Origin: Paraburkholderia domus
Lineage (GTDB): Bacteria > Pseudomonadota > Gammaproteobacteria > Burkholderiales > Burkholderiaceae
Length of the DNA: 39,395 nt
NCBI RefSeq assembly: GCF_905220705.1
Contig: NZ_CAJNAT010000047.1
Coordinates: 1 to 39,395 of the forward strand
Direction: 5' to 3'
Shown: positions 31,821 to 38,279 of the stretch, in pieces
How the letters are laid out: each line of letters starts with the position of its first letter
Numbering within the stretch: position 1 is the stretch's first letter
Translations under genes and position numbers: made by a program
Notes under the pieces: generated by a model
Seen by the model: the letters and a program-made list of their open reading frames with translations, nothing else
Told to the model about the DNA's origin: nothing
Databases searched by the model: none

Positions 31821-32521
31821 TGCGCATTCTCTCGCGTGATGACGAGCCGTTCGGAAAACGGCCCGGAATAGATCGACTGGTAGTAGAGCGGCCGGTTGCG
31901 CAGCGTGTAGCCGCGCAATTCCATGATGAACCCGGGCTCGTTCGGGTCGATGTTCAGTTCGTTTGCCGCTGCGGCGGGCAATTTACCGAACTGGATCCAT
32001 TGGTCTACCCGCAACGTCGGCAGCGAAAGCCGTTGGGCGACGAGTTCGCGCAGATTCTTTTCCAGCGCGGCGCGGTCGACACCGCCAAGCTCGGCGAAAT
32101 CCTCCTCGCGCAGCCAGAACTCGCTGTAGAGATCGAACCGGCCACCCACGCTGATGACGCGCTCGATGCGCACGAATCCGTCGCCGCCGAGGAACTCGGA
32201 CCATGGCCCCTTGCGTTTCAGCCGTTTCACCGAGCGTGCGTGAACATAGGAGGGAAGGTCGTTGCCATCCGCATCGCGAAAGCGCAGGTAGCGCACATCT
32301 GCGGGAGCCACGCGCGAGCCCGACACGAACGTGCCCCGACCTTGCTCGCGGGTGATGAGCCCCGAGTGCACGAGTTGGACGAGCGCCTTCTGGACCGTCC
32401 CGACGCTCACGCCGTGGCTCACGGCGAGGTCGCCCTCGGAGGGCAGACGGTCACCTTCGCGCAATGACCCGGATTCGATGTGCCGGATGATCGCCTCCGA
32501 CACCATGGATAGTTTTGTCAT
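31817..32521 (-). CDS. GntR-family regulator with UTRA ligand domain (HutC type)
   Basis: A 234-residue repressor-type protein. Residues ~1-68 form the GntR winged HTH (VSEAIIRHIESGSLREGDRLPSEGDLA, then VSVGTVQKALVQLVHSGLITREQGRGTFV). Residues ~80-230 form a UTRA domain (VRIERVISVGGRFDLYSEFWLREEDF and IMELRGYTLRNRPLYYQSIYSGPFSERLVI) that binds a small metabolite. It lies within the operon it probably controls: 6 bp after the UxaA large-subunit gene and overlapping the dehydrogenase by ATGA. Three near-identical CCTATATAGG palindromes in the divergent promoter region (33984-34117) are its likely operators, giving autoregulation and control of the plus-strand operon. The effector is unknown. 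Confidence 0.9.
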   Translation of the reverse strand: MTKLSMVSEAIIRHIESGSLREGDRLPSEGDLAVSHGVSVGTVQKALVQLVHSGLITREQGRGTFVSGSRVAPADVRYLRFRDADGNDLPSYVHARSVKRLKRKGPWSEFLGGDGFVRIERVISVGGRFDLYSEFWLREEDFAELGGVDRAALEKNLRELVAQRLSLPTLRVDQWIQFGKLPAAAANELNIDPNEPGFIMELRGYTLRNRPLYYQSIYSGPFSERLVITRENAQ

Positions 32522-32527
32522 GTTCTC

Positions 32528-33679
32528 TTAGAGACTGCGTTCAAACCGGCTGACGGCAGTTTCCCGTACATCGAGCACTTCGCTGGCGAGACGCGTTCCC
32601 GATGCCACGTCCGTTGCATAGTCGTACAGCCGGTCACCTAGATCCGAAATTTTCATTCCCTGTTCGAGAATGCCGCTGGCGTCGAAATCGATGTTGTCCG
32701 CCATGGTCTGCAGAGTATGGATGTTGCCACACACCTTGACAGTGGGAGCGACCATGTTGCCGATGGGGTTCCCGACGCCCGTGCCGAAAAACGTGAGCTG
32801 GCATCCGCCCGCGGCGAGCGCGGTCAGGTTTTCGACGGCCGCGGCAGGCGCGTCCATGAAATGAAGTCCCTTGCGGCGGGGCGCTTCGCCGTATCGGAGC
32901 ACGCCGACAAGCGCGGTCGAACCGGCCTTGGCCATCGCGCCAAGCGCTTTTTCCTCGACGGTGGTCAGCCCACCGCGCTTGTTATCCGGCGACGGTTGGG
33001 ACTCGCGCATGTCCACGCCGCGCACAATCGCGGCGTGCTCCATCTTCTTGACCGCGTCGACGAACGCTGCTCTGACGGATTCATCTGCTGCCCGCGCGGC
33101 GAACAGATGTTCCGCGCCGATGAACTCCGACGTTTCGGAAATGATGACGGTGCCGCCTTCCGCAATCAAACGGTCCGCCATTCGCCCAATGGTCGGATTG
33201 CAGCTGAGACCGGACGTTGTATCGGAGCCGCCGCACTCGACGCCGACGACGAGTTCCGACATCGGGCACGCCTCGCGCCGCAGGCTCGAGGCGGCGATCG
33301 AGAGCCGCAACGCCTTGCGCGTGCCTTCGGCAATACAGTGAATGGTGCCGTGCGGTTGGAGGTGTACGGTGTCGACCGGCTTGCCGGTATCGCGTATGCG
33401 CGAGGCGACGTCCTCGGTCGACGATTCCTCGAGCCCGACAACGAGGACGGCCGCTATGTTGGGATTACGCCCGAGACCGGCGAGCGACTCGTAGGCGAAG
33501 TCGAGATCCGCACCATATTGACCCCGTACGAACAGCGTGGTGACGGGAATCGTGCCGTCGACCGCGTTGGCAATCGTCCGGGTCACCGGGTTGCAATTGT
33601 CCATGACGGAAATGATGGCGACCCAGTTGCGCACGCCGACGGTGCCATTTGCGCGCCGGTAACCGAGAAATGTTTTCAT
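32528..33679 (-). CDS. UxaA-family (altronate/galactarate dehydratase-like) hydro-lyase, large subunit
   Basis: A 383-residue protein of the UxaA/GarD C-terminal family. It begins FLGYRRANGTVGVRNWV, the usual N-terminus of these subunits. It contains VGVECGGSDTTSGLSCNPTIG and the conserved Cys residues expected for metal or Fe-S binding, and later GGCQLTFFGTGVGNPIGNMVAPTVKVCGN. With the SAF-domain small subunit encoded 4 bp upstream it should make a two-part dehydratase or related lyase acting on a 2-hydroxy or sugar acid. Named relatives include altronate dehydratase and the (2R)-sulfolactate sulfo-lyase subunit SuyB; sequence alone does not choose between them. It is second gene of the GntR-controlled operon, overlapping none of its neighbours. 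Confidence 0.88.
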   Translation of the reverse strand: MKTFLGYRRANGTVGVRNWVAIISVMDNCNPVTRTIANAVDGTIPVTTLFVRGQYGADLDFAYESLAGLGRNPNIAAVLVVGLEESSTEDVASRIRDTGKPVDTVHLQPHGTIHCIAEGTRKALRLSIAASSLRREACPMSELVVGVECGGSDTTSGLSCNPTIGRMADRLIAEGGTVIISETSEFIGAEHLFAARAADESVRAAFVDAVKKMEHAAIVRGVDMRESQPSPDNKRGGLTTVEEKALGAMAKAGSTALVGVLRYGEAPRRKGLHFMDAPAAAVENLTALAAGGCQLTFFGTGVGNPIGNMVAPTVKVCGNIHTLQTMADNIDFDASGILEQGMKISDLGDRLYDYATDVASGTRLASEVLDVRETAVSRFERSL

Positions 33680-33683
33680 CTGC

Positions 33684-33974
33684 TTACCTCGTGTTCAGAT
33701 CGCCGCGTCCGCGGGTCGAGTCGATGTTGTGTACATGTGCATGTTCGCCGACTGTCAGCGACGTGCGCGCGGTGCCGATGACCTGGCCGTATTTGAGGAT
33801 CTCCGCGCCACCCGGGGTCTGCGCAATGCAGACCTTGTGCCCGAACGGCACGTCCTGTCGCAGCGTGACCTCGCCTGAGCGTTCACCCTGAAGAACGCAG
33901 GAGTCGCCGGTTCTTCCGGGGTCGAGCAGTGTGGCGACATTGTCTGACTGGTTGAGTACGATCGCACGAGGCAT
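33684..33974 (-). CDS. UxaA-family hydro-lyase, SAF-domain small subunit
   Basis: A 96-residue SAF-domain protein matching the N-terminal part of altronate dehydratase and SuyA-like small subunits. Recognisable blocks are QDVPFGHKVCIA, AEILKYGQVIG and GEHAHVHNIDSTRGRGDL, the last being the family's usual C-terminal signature. It probably completes the active site with the large subunit encoded downstream. ATG 33974 has AGGAGT 7 bp upstream; a longer frame to 34022 has no similarity. It is the first gene of the minus-strand operon, and its leader contains the first CCTATATAGG operator, directly overlapping the ribosome site. Confidence 0.88.
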   Translation of the reverse strand: MPRAIVLNQSDNVATLLDPGRTGDSCVLQGERSGEVTLRQDVPFGHKVCIAQTPGGAEILKYGQVIGTARTSLTVGEHAHVHNIDSTRGRGDLNTR

Positions 33975-33983
33975 TGTGTAACT

Positions 33984-33993
33984 CCTATATAGG
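33984..33993. promoter_or_regulatory. Putative GntR operator O1, CCTATATAGG
   Basis: A perfect 10-bp palindrome within ACTCCTATATAGGTAT. It lies just downstream of the predicted transcription start of the minus-strand operon and overlaps the small subunit's Shine-Dalgarno, so repressor here would block transcription of that operon. Confidence 0.7.
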
Positions 33994-34003
33994 TATTGAT
34001 CTA

Positions 34004-34032
34004 AATGTAGGATCCGGGGCATGGTTAGTCAA
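34004..34032 (-). promoter_or_regulatory. Sigma70-like promoter of the UxaA/GntR operon
   Basis: On the minus strand: TTGACT (34032-34027), 17-nt spacer, TACATT (34009-34004). Both hexamers match the consensus at four or more positions with ideal spacing. The start would fall near 33997, immediately before operator O1. Confidence 0.7.
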
Positions 34033-34083
34033 GCCGAATGTTCCTTATTCAATGAGACACAGAATAGAGTGGGTGCCAAATGT

Positions 34084-34093
34084 CCTATATAGG
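34084..34093. promoter_or_regulatory. Putative GntR operator O2, CCTATATAGG
   Basis: Same perfect 10-bp palindrome as O1, within TGTCCTATATAGGTGT, located upstream of the plus-strand -35 box and of operator O3. Confidence 0.7.
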
Positions 34094-34107
34094 TGTTTCC
34101 AACTACT

Positions 34108-34117
34108 CCTATATAGA
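34108..34117. promoter_or_regulatory. Putative GntR operator O3, CCTATATAGA
   Basis: The flanks are ACT and AGT (ACTCCTATATAGAAGT), with one mismatch from O1 and O2. It sits 5 bp before the plus-strand -35 box TTGACT, so bound regulator could repress or contact RNA polymerase there. Confidence 0.6.
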
Positions 34118-34122
34118 AGTTG

Positions 34123-34151
34123 TTGACTTGTGGGTGGCCGCCGTCTATCTT
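34123..34151 (+). promoter_or_regulatory. Sigma70-like promoter of the small-protein/TauD operon
   Basis: TTGACT (34123-34128), 17-nt spacer, TATCTT (34146-34151). The same -35 hexamer and spacing are used as in the divergent promoter. It lies 49 bp before the first start codon of the operon. Confidence 0.7.
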
Positions 34152-34200
34152 TCAAAGCACGCAATGCAATGCGATGGGCGTACGGACAAGGAGATTTCCG

Positions 34201-34662
34201 ATGAACGTGAAGTCACATCTGGAGAAGATCGCCAGGCTGGAAGCGCTGCGTGCGCGCTTCGATCCGCTGGACGATTTCGAGTTGTGGTTCTGGAGCGGTA
34301 TGACGGGCGGCACCCATGCCGTCAATGCAGCGCTGCACCATGCGGGGATCACCGCTGCCGACGACATCTACGCGGCGCAGCCAGGGGTTTACCTCGTTCC
34401 TCAACTGGATGGCACGTTGCAAGCTGCCTTTCGTCCTTTAGGGGACGTGCTGCATGTGGGCCGGCCTGTTGTCGAGGCGCCCGTGCCCGAAGACATCGCG
34501 TCGATGATGCATCTGATGGAAGTCGTGGAGCAGTATCGCGACCCCTGTGTACGCGAGGGTGTCGCACCGACGGCCGCGATCGTGGAAGAGTGCGACAAGG
34601 CCTTAAGGGTGTGTTTTCGTCTGTTGAATGAGCGGATGGATGGAGCGTTGCATGAACATTGA
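34201..34662 (+). CDS. Uncharacterised helical protein, paralogue A of a tandem pair
   Basis: A 153-residue soluble protein without a signal peptide or membrane helix; I do not recognise its family. It is predominantly helical and resembles the next gene product: both open MN-(V/I)-x-x-H-(L/I), share G-T-H-x-x-N-A-A-L-H-x-x-G-x-T near residue 37-52, and end with a helix of type L-x-E-(V/I)-x-x-x-R-x-x-x-V-R-x-x-x-x-P-x-A. It has an extra ~30-residue insertion (AAQPGVYLVPQLDGTLQAAF, RPLGDVLHVGRP). AAGGAGA precedes ATG 34201. It is the first gene of the GntR-flanked plus-strand operon ahead of MDR and TauD-type enzymes. It may form a complex with paralogue B and could be a subunit or substrate-handling factor for these enzymes; this is speculation. 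Confidence 0.7.
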   Translation: MNVKSHLEKIARLEALRARFDPLDDFELWFWSGMTGGTHAVNAALHHAGITAADDIYAAQPGVYLVPQLDGTLQAAFRPLGDVLHVGRPVVEAPVPEDIASMMHLMEVVEQYRDPCVREGVAPTAAIVEECDKALRVCFRLLNERMDGALHEH

Positions 34663-35017
34663 ACAACACATCGCCGCCGCCGGGCGCATTGAGAACTCGC
34701 TACGCAAATGCAGTGTGGACGACGTCGAGATGCAGATCGAAGCGGCGATGCTGGCCGGCACACATTGGCTGAATGCCGCGTTGCACCGCATGGGCGCGAC
34801 TCAACCGGGTAGCGACGTCTTTCACACCTATCTCCTCACGGTCAACGCGTATCGGAAGCTGTGCGTAGCAAACGAGGAGATGGTTCTCGCGCTGTCCGAA
34901 ATCGAGGATCTGCGTCCGGCATTCGTGCGCGGCAATATGCCTGGCGCTGAGGCGGCCGCGGACCGTGCGCGTGAGTTGCAATCAGTGATTCGCCTTAAGG
35001 CGACGGCAGGTAGCTGA
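34652..35017 (+). CDS. Uncharacterised helical protein, paralogue B of a tandem pair
   Basis: A 121-residue soluble, helical protein without a recognised family. It starts inside the last codons of paralogue A (11-bp overlap, with GGAG about 9 bp upstream), so the two are translationally coupled and likely made in equal amount. The shared core reads AGTHWLNAALHRMGATQPGSDVFHTYLL, corresponding to GGTHAVNAALHHAGIT in paralogue A, and the C-terminal helix region EDLRPAFVRGNMPGAEAAAD matches EQYRDPCVREGVAPTAAIVE. It lacks the insertion found in A. Invariant His and Asn in the core could bind a ligand or metal. It is followed after 41 bp by the MDR oxidoreductase gene. Confidence 0.7.
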   Translation: MNIEQHIAAAGRIENSLRKCSVDDVEMQIEAAMLAGTHWLNAALHRMGATQPGSDVFHTYLLTVNAYRKLCVANEEMVLALSEIEDLRPAFVRGNMPGAEAAADRARELQSVIRLKATAGS

Positions 35018-35058
35018 CTAGCACGAGAGACCGCCCGTATTCAAAGGAGGGGACAACA

Positions 35059-36030
35059 GTGAAAGCAGTGCGAGTAGTGCCGACGCCGCAAGGCGGCAAA
35101 GTCGAAGTGCAGGACATCCCTGTGCCGGAGGTCGGGGCTGGACAGGTGCTCGTCAGGGTTCGTGCCGCGGGGTTGAATCGCGGCGAGATCAACCAGGCGC
35201 GCGAACTCCGTTCGGGTAACACAATTACCGCCGGCGTCGAGCTGGCCGGCGAGGTGGCTCAGGTTGGCGAGGGGGTGAAAGACTGGCGCGAAGGTGATCG
35301 CGTGATGGGCCACGGCAAGGGCTGTCAGGCGGAATACGTCATCATGGACCCGCTTGCGCTGATGCCTGTACCGGAAAACCTCTCATGGGTCGACGCGGCC
35401 GCTTTCCCCAACGTTTTTATCACCGCGCACGATGCGGTCGTGACGAACGGCGAGCTTCGCAAGGGCGAGTCGATTCTGGTCAATGGCGCGTCGGGGGGCG
35501 TGGCGATGGCGGCGATTCAGATTGCCTCGTTGCTGGGCGCGAAGCCCGTGATCGCGACATCCCGCTCCGCGGCGAAGCTCGACAAGCTTAGCCAGTTCGG
35601 CGTCGATGTCGGCATCGATTCGTCGCGCGAGTCGCAGCTCGAGGTTGTGATGGCCGCAACCGACAAGCGCGGTGTCGACGTGATCATCGACACCGTTGGC
35701 GGCCCGGTATTCGAGGCGAACATGGACAGCCTCGCGGTCAAGGGGCGGCTCGTCAATATCGCGCGTCTTGGCTCGGCGACGGCTCAGATCGACCTGGCGA
35801 AGCTGTGGCTCAAGCGTCTGAAACTGATCGGCGTGACGTTCCGCACGCGCACCGAGCAGGAACGGCTCGAATGCGTTCAGGCGTGCGCGCGCGACCTGCT
35901 GCCGTTTCTCGAGGCGGGCCGCATCCGGCTGCCGATCGACCGCACCTTTGCGATCGACGAAATTGCAGACGCGCACGCGTACATGCAGCTCGATCAACAC
36001 GTCGGGAAGATCGTGCTGACGCTCGCGTGA
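35059..36030 (+). CDS. MDR-superfamily oxidoreductase (quinone-oxidoreductase/enoyl-reductase type)
   Basis: A 323-residue medium-chain dehydrogenase. An N-terminal GroES-like domain (residues ~1-120, with VELAGEVAQVGEGVKDWREGDRVMG) leads to a Rossmann NAD(P) domain with NGASGGVAMAAIQIASLLGAK. Zinc ligands of true alcohol dehydrogenases are not visible, so it belongs with the zinc-free quinone or enoyl reductases, typically NADPH-dependent. The start is GTG 35059, backed by a perfect AAAGGAGG site 8 bp upstream. It lies between the small-protein pair and the TauD-type dioxygenase, with a 40-bp gap to the latter, and probably reduces an intermediate of that pathway. Substrate unknown. Confidence 0.88.
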   Translation: MKAVRVVPTPQGGKVEVQDIPVPEVGAGQVLVRVRAAGLNRGEINQARELRSGNTITAGVELAGEVAQVGEGVKDWREGDRVMGHGKGCQAEYVIMDPLALMPVPENLSWVDAAAFPNVFITAHDAVVTNGELRKGESILVNGASGGVAMAAIQIASLLGAKPVIATSRSAAKLDKLSQFGVDVGIDSSRESQLEVVMAATDKRGVDVIIDTVGGPVFEANMDSLAVKGRLVNIARLGSATAQIDLAKLWLKRLKLIGVTFRTRTEQERLECVQACARDLLPFLEAGRIRLPIDRTFAIDEIADAHAYMQLDQHVGKIVLTLA

Positions 36031-36070
36031 GTTCGCTTAGACCAATGATATCGATTCACAGGAGACTTGA

Positions 36071-36865
36071 ATGAGCATCCAAATTACTCCGTTGACCGGC
36101 TCGGTGGGCGGGCTGGTCGAAGGTGTCAACCTGAACGAACCCATCAATCCTGATACGTTCGACGTGCTGCATCGCGCTTTTCTCGAACATGGTGTGCTTG
36201 TCTACCGCGGGCAGTTCCTGCAACCTGGGGCACACGTCGAGTTCGCCAGGCTTTGGGGCAACCCCGCGCAAAACAACCCGTTGGACCCGTCTGTGCCAGG
36301 CTTTCCCGGCCTGATCCAGGTCACGAAGATTCCAAAGGAGACAGCATCGACGGAGGCGTGGCATTCCGACTCGATATATACATCCGTTCCGCCGAAGATC
36401 TCGATCCTCTCGGCCGTCGTCGTGCCGCATGGCGGCGATACGATGTGGTGCAATCAGTACGTCTCCTATGAGCGCCTGTCGCCGACCATGCAGCGCATGC
36501 TCGAGGGCTTGCGCGCACGGTTCACAGGGCTGCGGCTCGCCCGAATGAGAGGGATCGATCAGATTCCGTCGGCGGTGCATCCGATCGTTCGAACCCATCC
36601 GGAGACCCGCCGCAAGGCACTTTACGTCGGCCATCCCGATACGGCGCAGCAGATCGAAGGTATGACGGTTGCCGAGAGCCGGCCGTTGCTCGACTTTCTG
36701 TATGAACACTCCACGACGCCCGACAATATTTACCGCCACATGTGGCAGGCGGGCGATGTCGTGATGTGGGACAACCGTTGCACGATGCACTATGCCGTGC
36801 ACGATTATGGCGAAGCTGAACGTGTGTTGAACCGCATCACCCTGGAGGGAGAAGTGCCGGTCTGA
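36071..36865 (+). CDS. TauD/TfdA-family Fe(II)/2-oxoglutarate-dependent dioxygenase
   Basis: A 264-residue oxygenase. The 2-His-1-carboxylate iron site is present: His98 and Asp100 in EAWHSD and distal His240 in CTMHYA; Arg255 in NRITLEG fits the 2-oxoglutarate carboxylate anchor. RAFLEHGVLVYRGQFL near residue 35-50 is typical of the family. Members hydroxylate substrates such as taurine, sulfonates, phenoxyacetates or hydroxy acids, often causing C-S or C-O cleavage, with succinate and CO2 as by-products. AGGAGA precedes ATG. It is the last enzyme of the operon opened by the two helical proteins; together with the UxaA/Ldh_2 unit it may serve one catabolic route, with sulfonates as one possibility. 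Confidence 0.92.
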   Translation: MSIQITPLTGSVGGLVEGVNLNEPINPDTFDVLHRAFLEHGVLVYRGQFLQPGAHVEFARLWGNPAQNNPLDPSVPGFPGLIQVTKIPKETASTEAWHSDSIYTSVPPKISILSAVVVPHGGDTMWCNQYVSYERLSPTMQRMLEGLRARFTGLRLARMRGIDQIPSAVHPIVRTHPETRRKALYVGHPDTAQQIEGMTVAESRPLLDFLYEHSTTPDNIYRHMWQAGDVVMWDNRCTMHYAVHDYGEAERVLNRITLEGEVPV

Positions 36866-36910
36866 CGCTTCGCCGGATCGCCGGATCGCGCATTGGCAGC
36901 GGACCGGTTG

Positions 36911-36973
36911 GAATCAATGACAAGGGGAATCGCATTCGAATTGATTCGGTATCCGAACAGATAATTGAATCAA
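36911..36973. promoter_or_regulatory. Repeated GAATCAA half-sites before the porin gene
   Basis: GAATCAAT (36911-36918) and ATTGATTC (36940-36947) form an exact 8-bp-arm inverted repeat; a third copy, GAATCAA, lies at 36967-36973. An overlapping CGAAT-TG-ATTCG palindrome is at 36937-36948. The spacing suggests binding sites for a regulator of the porin at 37002. Confidence 0.5.
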
Positions 36974-37001
36974 AAAAAATCTGGAAAGAGGAGGGGATCA
37001 C

Positions 37002-38132
37002 ATGAAAAAGACTACTGTTGTAACGGCAGCGGCGGCGATGGCGGCGGCCATTACATCGGCACCTGCGTTTGCGCAAAGCTCGGTAACGCTCTATGGGATT
37101 ATCGATACGGGCGTCGAGTATTTCACGCACGCCACGCCCACGGGCGGGTCCGTTGCACGAATGCCCGTGGTAGGCGGGGGAGACGTGCCGTCGCGCTGGG
37201 GATTGCGAGGGGCAGAGGATCTCGGCGGCAACCTGAAAGCAGTCTTCACGCTCGAAAGCGGTTTTTCTGCGTCAAACGGTGCGCTTCAACAGGGCGGCCG
37301 GCTATTCGGTCGGCAGTCTTACGTTGGCTTGAGCGGCCCTTGGGGGCAACTCACGTTTGGCCGACAGTACAGCATGACGAACTGGGGCATGACGGATTCG
37401 AACATCATCGGCGCGGGTGGATTCGGCGGCCTGGCTTCGTTTGATCCTTATCTGCTTGCTGCGCGCTTCGATAACGACGTGGTGTATATGGGCACGTTTT
37501 CCGGCGTCACGGTCGGCGCGAGCTATTCGACCGGGCGCGATTCGAGTACAGCGGGAAATTGTCCGGGTCAGACGGGCAGTGACTTTCTTGCCTGTCGCGC
37601 GATCTCGGCGATGCTCAAGTATGAAGGCAACGCATGGGGCGTGGCTGCGACCTACGACGAGCAGCGCGGCGGTGCAGGCGCGACGGCCATCACCGTCGTC
37701 CCGGGTGCGCCAGGTATCGCATTCACGAAGTCCAGCGATACCGATCGACGTTACCAACTGGCTGCGCACCTGAATATCAGCTCGGTGCGTGTCGGCGCAG
37801 GATGGCTGCATCGGCTGGTGGAGGGCGATGCACGGTCGGCCAAAGTCGATATCGAATACCTCGGTGCATCGGTGCCTTACGGCGCATGGATCTTCGATGC
37901 GCAAGTCTCGCATATCGGCGACAGCGCCTACGACGCCAACGGCACGATGGGCACCCTGCGGGCCAACTACAACCTCAGCAAGCGAACCGCGCTTTACGGC
38001 GTATTCGCCTACATGAAGAACAGCGGCAAAGAGGGCATCTATTCGGTGTCGGCCTCAAGTGCGGTTCCCGCGGCTCCGCATCCCGGGTCGAATCAGCTCG
38101 GCGTGGAGTTCGGCATCAGACATCTCTTTTGA
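37002..38132 (+). CDS. Gram-negative trimeric porin (Burkholderia OmpC-like)
   Basis: A 376-residue outer-membrane porin. The signal peptide MKKTTVVTAAAAMAAAITSAPAFA is followed by the typical QSSVTLYGIIDTGVEYFTH start. Other landmarks are SRWGLRGAEDLGGNLKAVFTLESGF, RLFGRQSYVGLSGPWGQLTFGRQY and the closing LGVEFGIRHLF with terminal Phe. It forms a 16-stranded general-diffusion or organic-anion channel. Strong AGGAGGGG lies before ATG. It follows the TauD-type gene by 136 bp that holds repeated GAATCAA sites, so it may be its own transcription unit, possibly supplying the outer-membrane entry for the same substrate. Confidence 0.93.
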   Translation: MKKTTVVTAAAAMAAAITSAPAFAQSSVTLYGIIDTGVEYFTHATPTGGSVARMPVVGGGDVPSRWGLRGAEDLGGNLKAVFTLESGFSASNGALQQGGRLFGRQSYVGLSGPWGQLTFGRQYSMTNWGMTDSNIIGAGGFGGLASFDPYLLAARFDNDVVYMGTFSGVTVGASYSTGRDSSTAGNCPGQTGSDFLACRAISAMLKYEGNAWGVAATYDEQRGGAGATAITVVPGAPGIAFTKSSDTDRRYQLAAHLNISSVRVGAGWLHRLVEGDARSAKVDIEYLGASVPYGAWIFDAQVSHIGDSAYDANGTMGTLRANYNLSKRTALYGVFAYMKNSGKEGIYSVSASSAVPAAPHPGSNQLGVEFGIRHLF

Positions 38133-38200
38133 CGCGAAGGCGTGACCGCAACGCGGCGGGCTTCGGTTTGGCAGATGTTGCGCGCGCCACCACCATCCGT

Positions 38201-38216
38201 GCCCGCGACTGCGGGC
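38201..38216 (+). terminator. Small hairpin after the porin gene
   Basis: GCCCGC-GACT-GCGGGC is a perfect 6-bp stem with a 4-nt loop, 68 bp after the porin stop and 63 bp before pntAA. No T tract follows; weak candidate. Confidence 0.3.
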
Positions 38217-38279
38217 CGGTGGTATGGATTATCAGTGTGAAAACAGTATCGCGCAGATATGCGCAATGTGAGGTTGGAC

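Larger units (their letters stand above)
33975..34200. promoter_or_regulatory. Divergent control region of the UxaA/GntR and small-protein operons
   Basis: This non-coding, relatively AT-rich gap holds two divergent sigma70-like promoters and three CCTATATAGG-type palindromes, each listed separately. Operator centres are 100 bp apart (33988.5 and 34088.5) and then 24 bp apart (34112.5). No gene is evident inside it. Confidence 0.8.

Noticed and set aside
32717..33781. 354-codon open frame antisense to the UxaA large subunit
   Set aside because: It spans two genuine minus-strand genes and has no recognisable domain.
30807..33974. Firm assignment of the UxaA and Ldh_2 genes as sulfolactate degradation (suyAB-comC)
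   Set aside because: Family pairing fits, but no sulfite exporter, sulfite oxidase or sulfonate transporter is in the window, and UxaA-family proteins act on several acids; kept only as one hypothesis.
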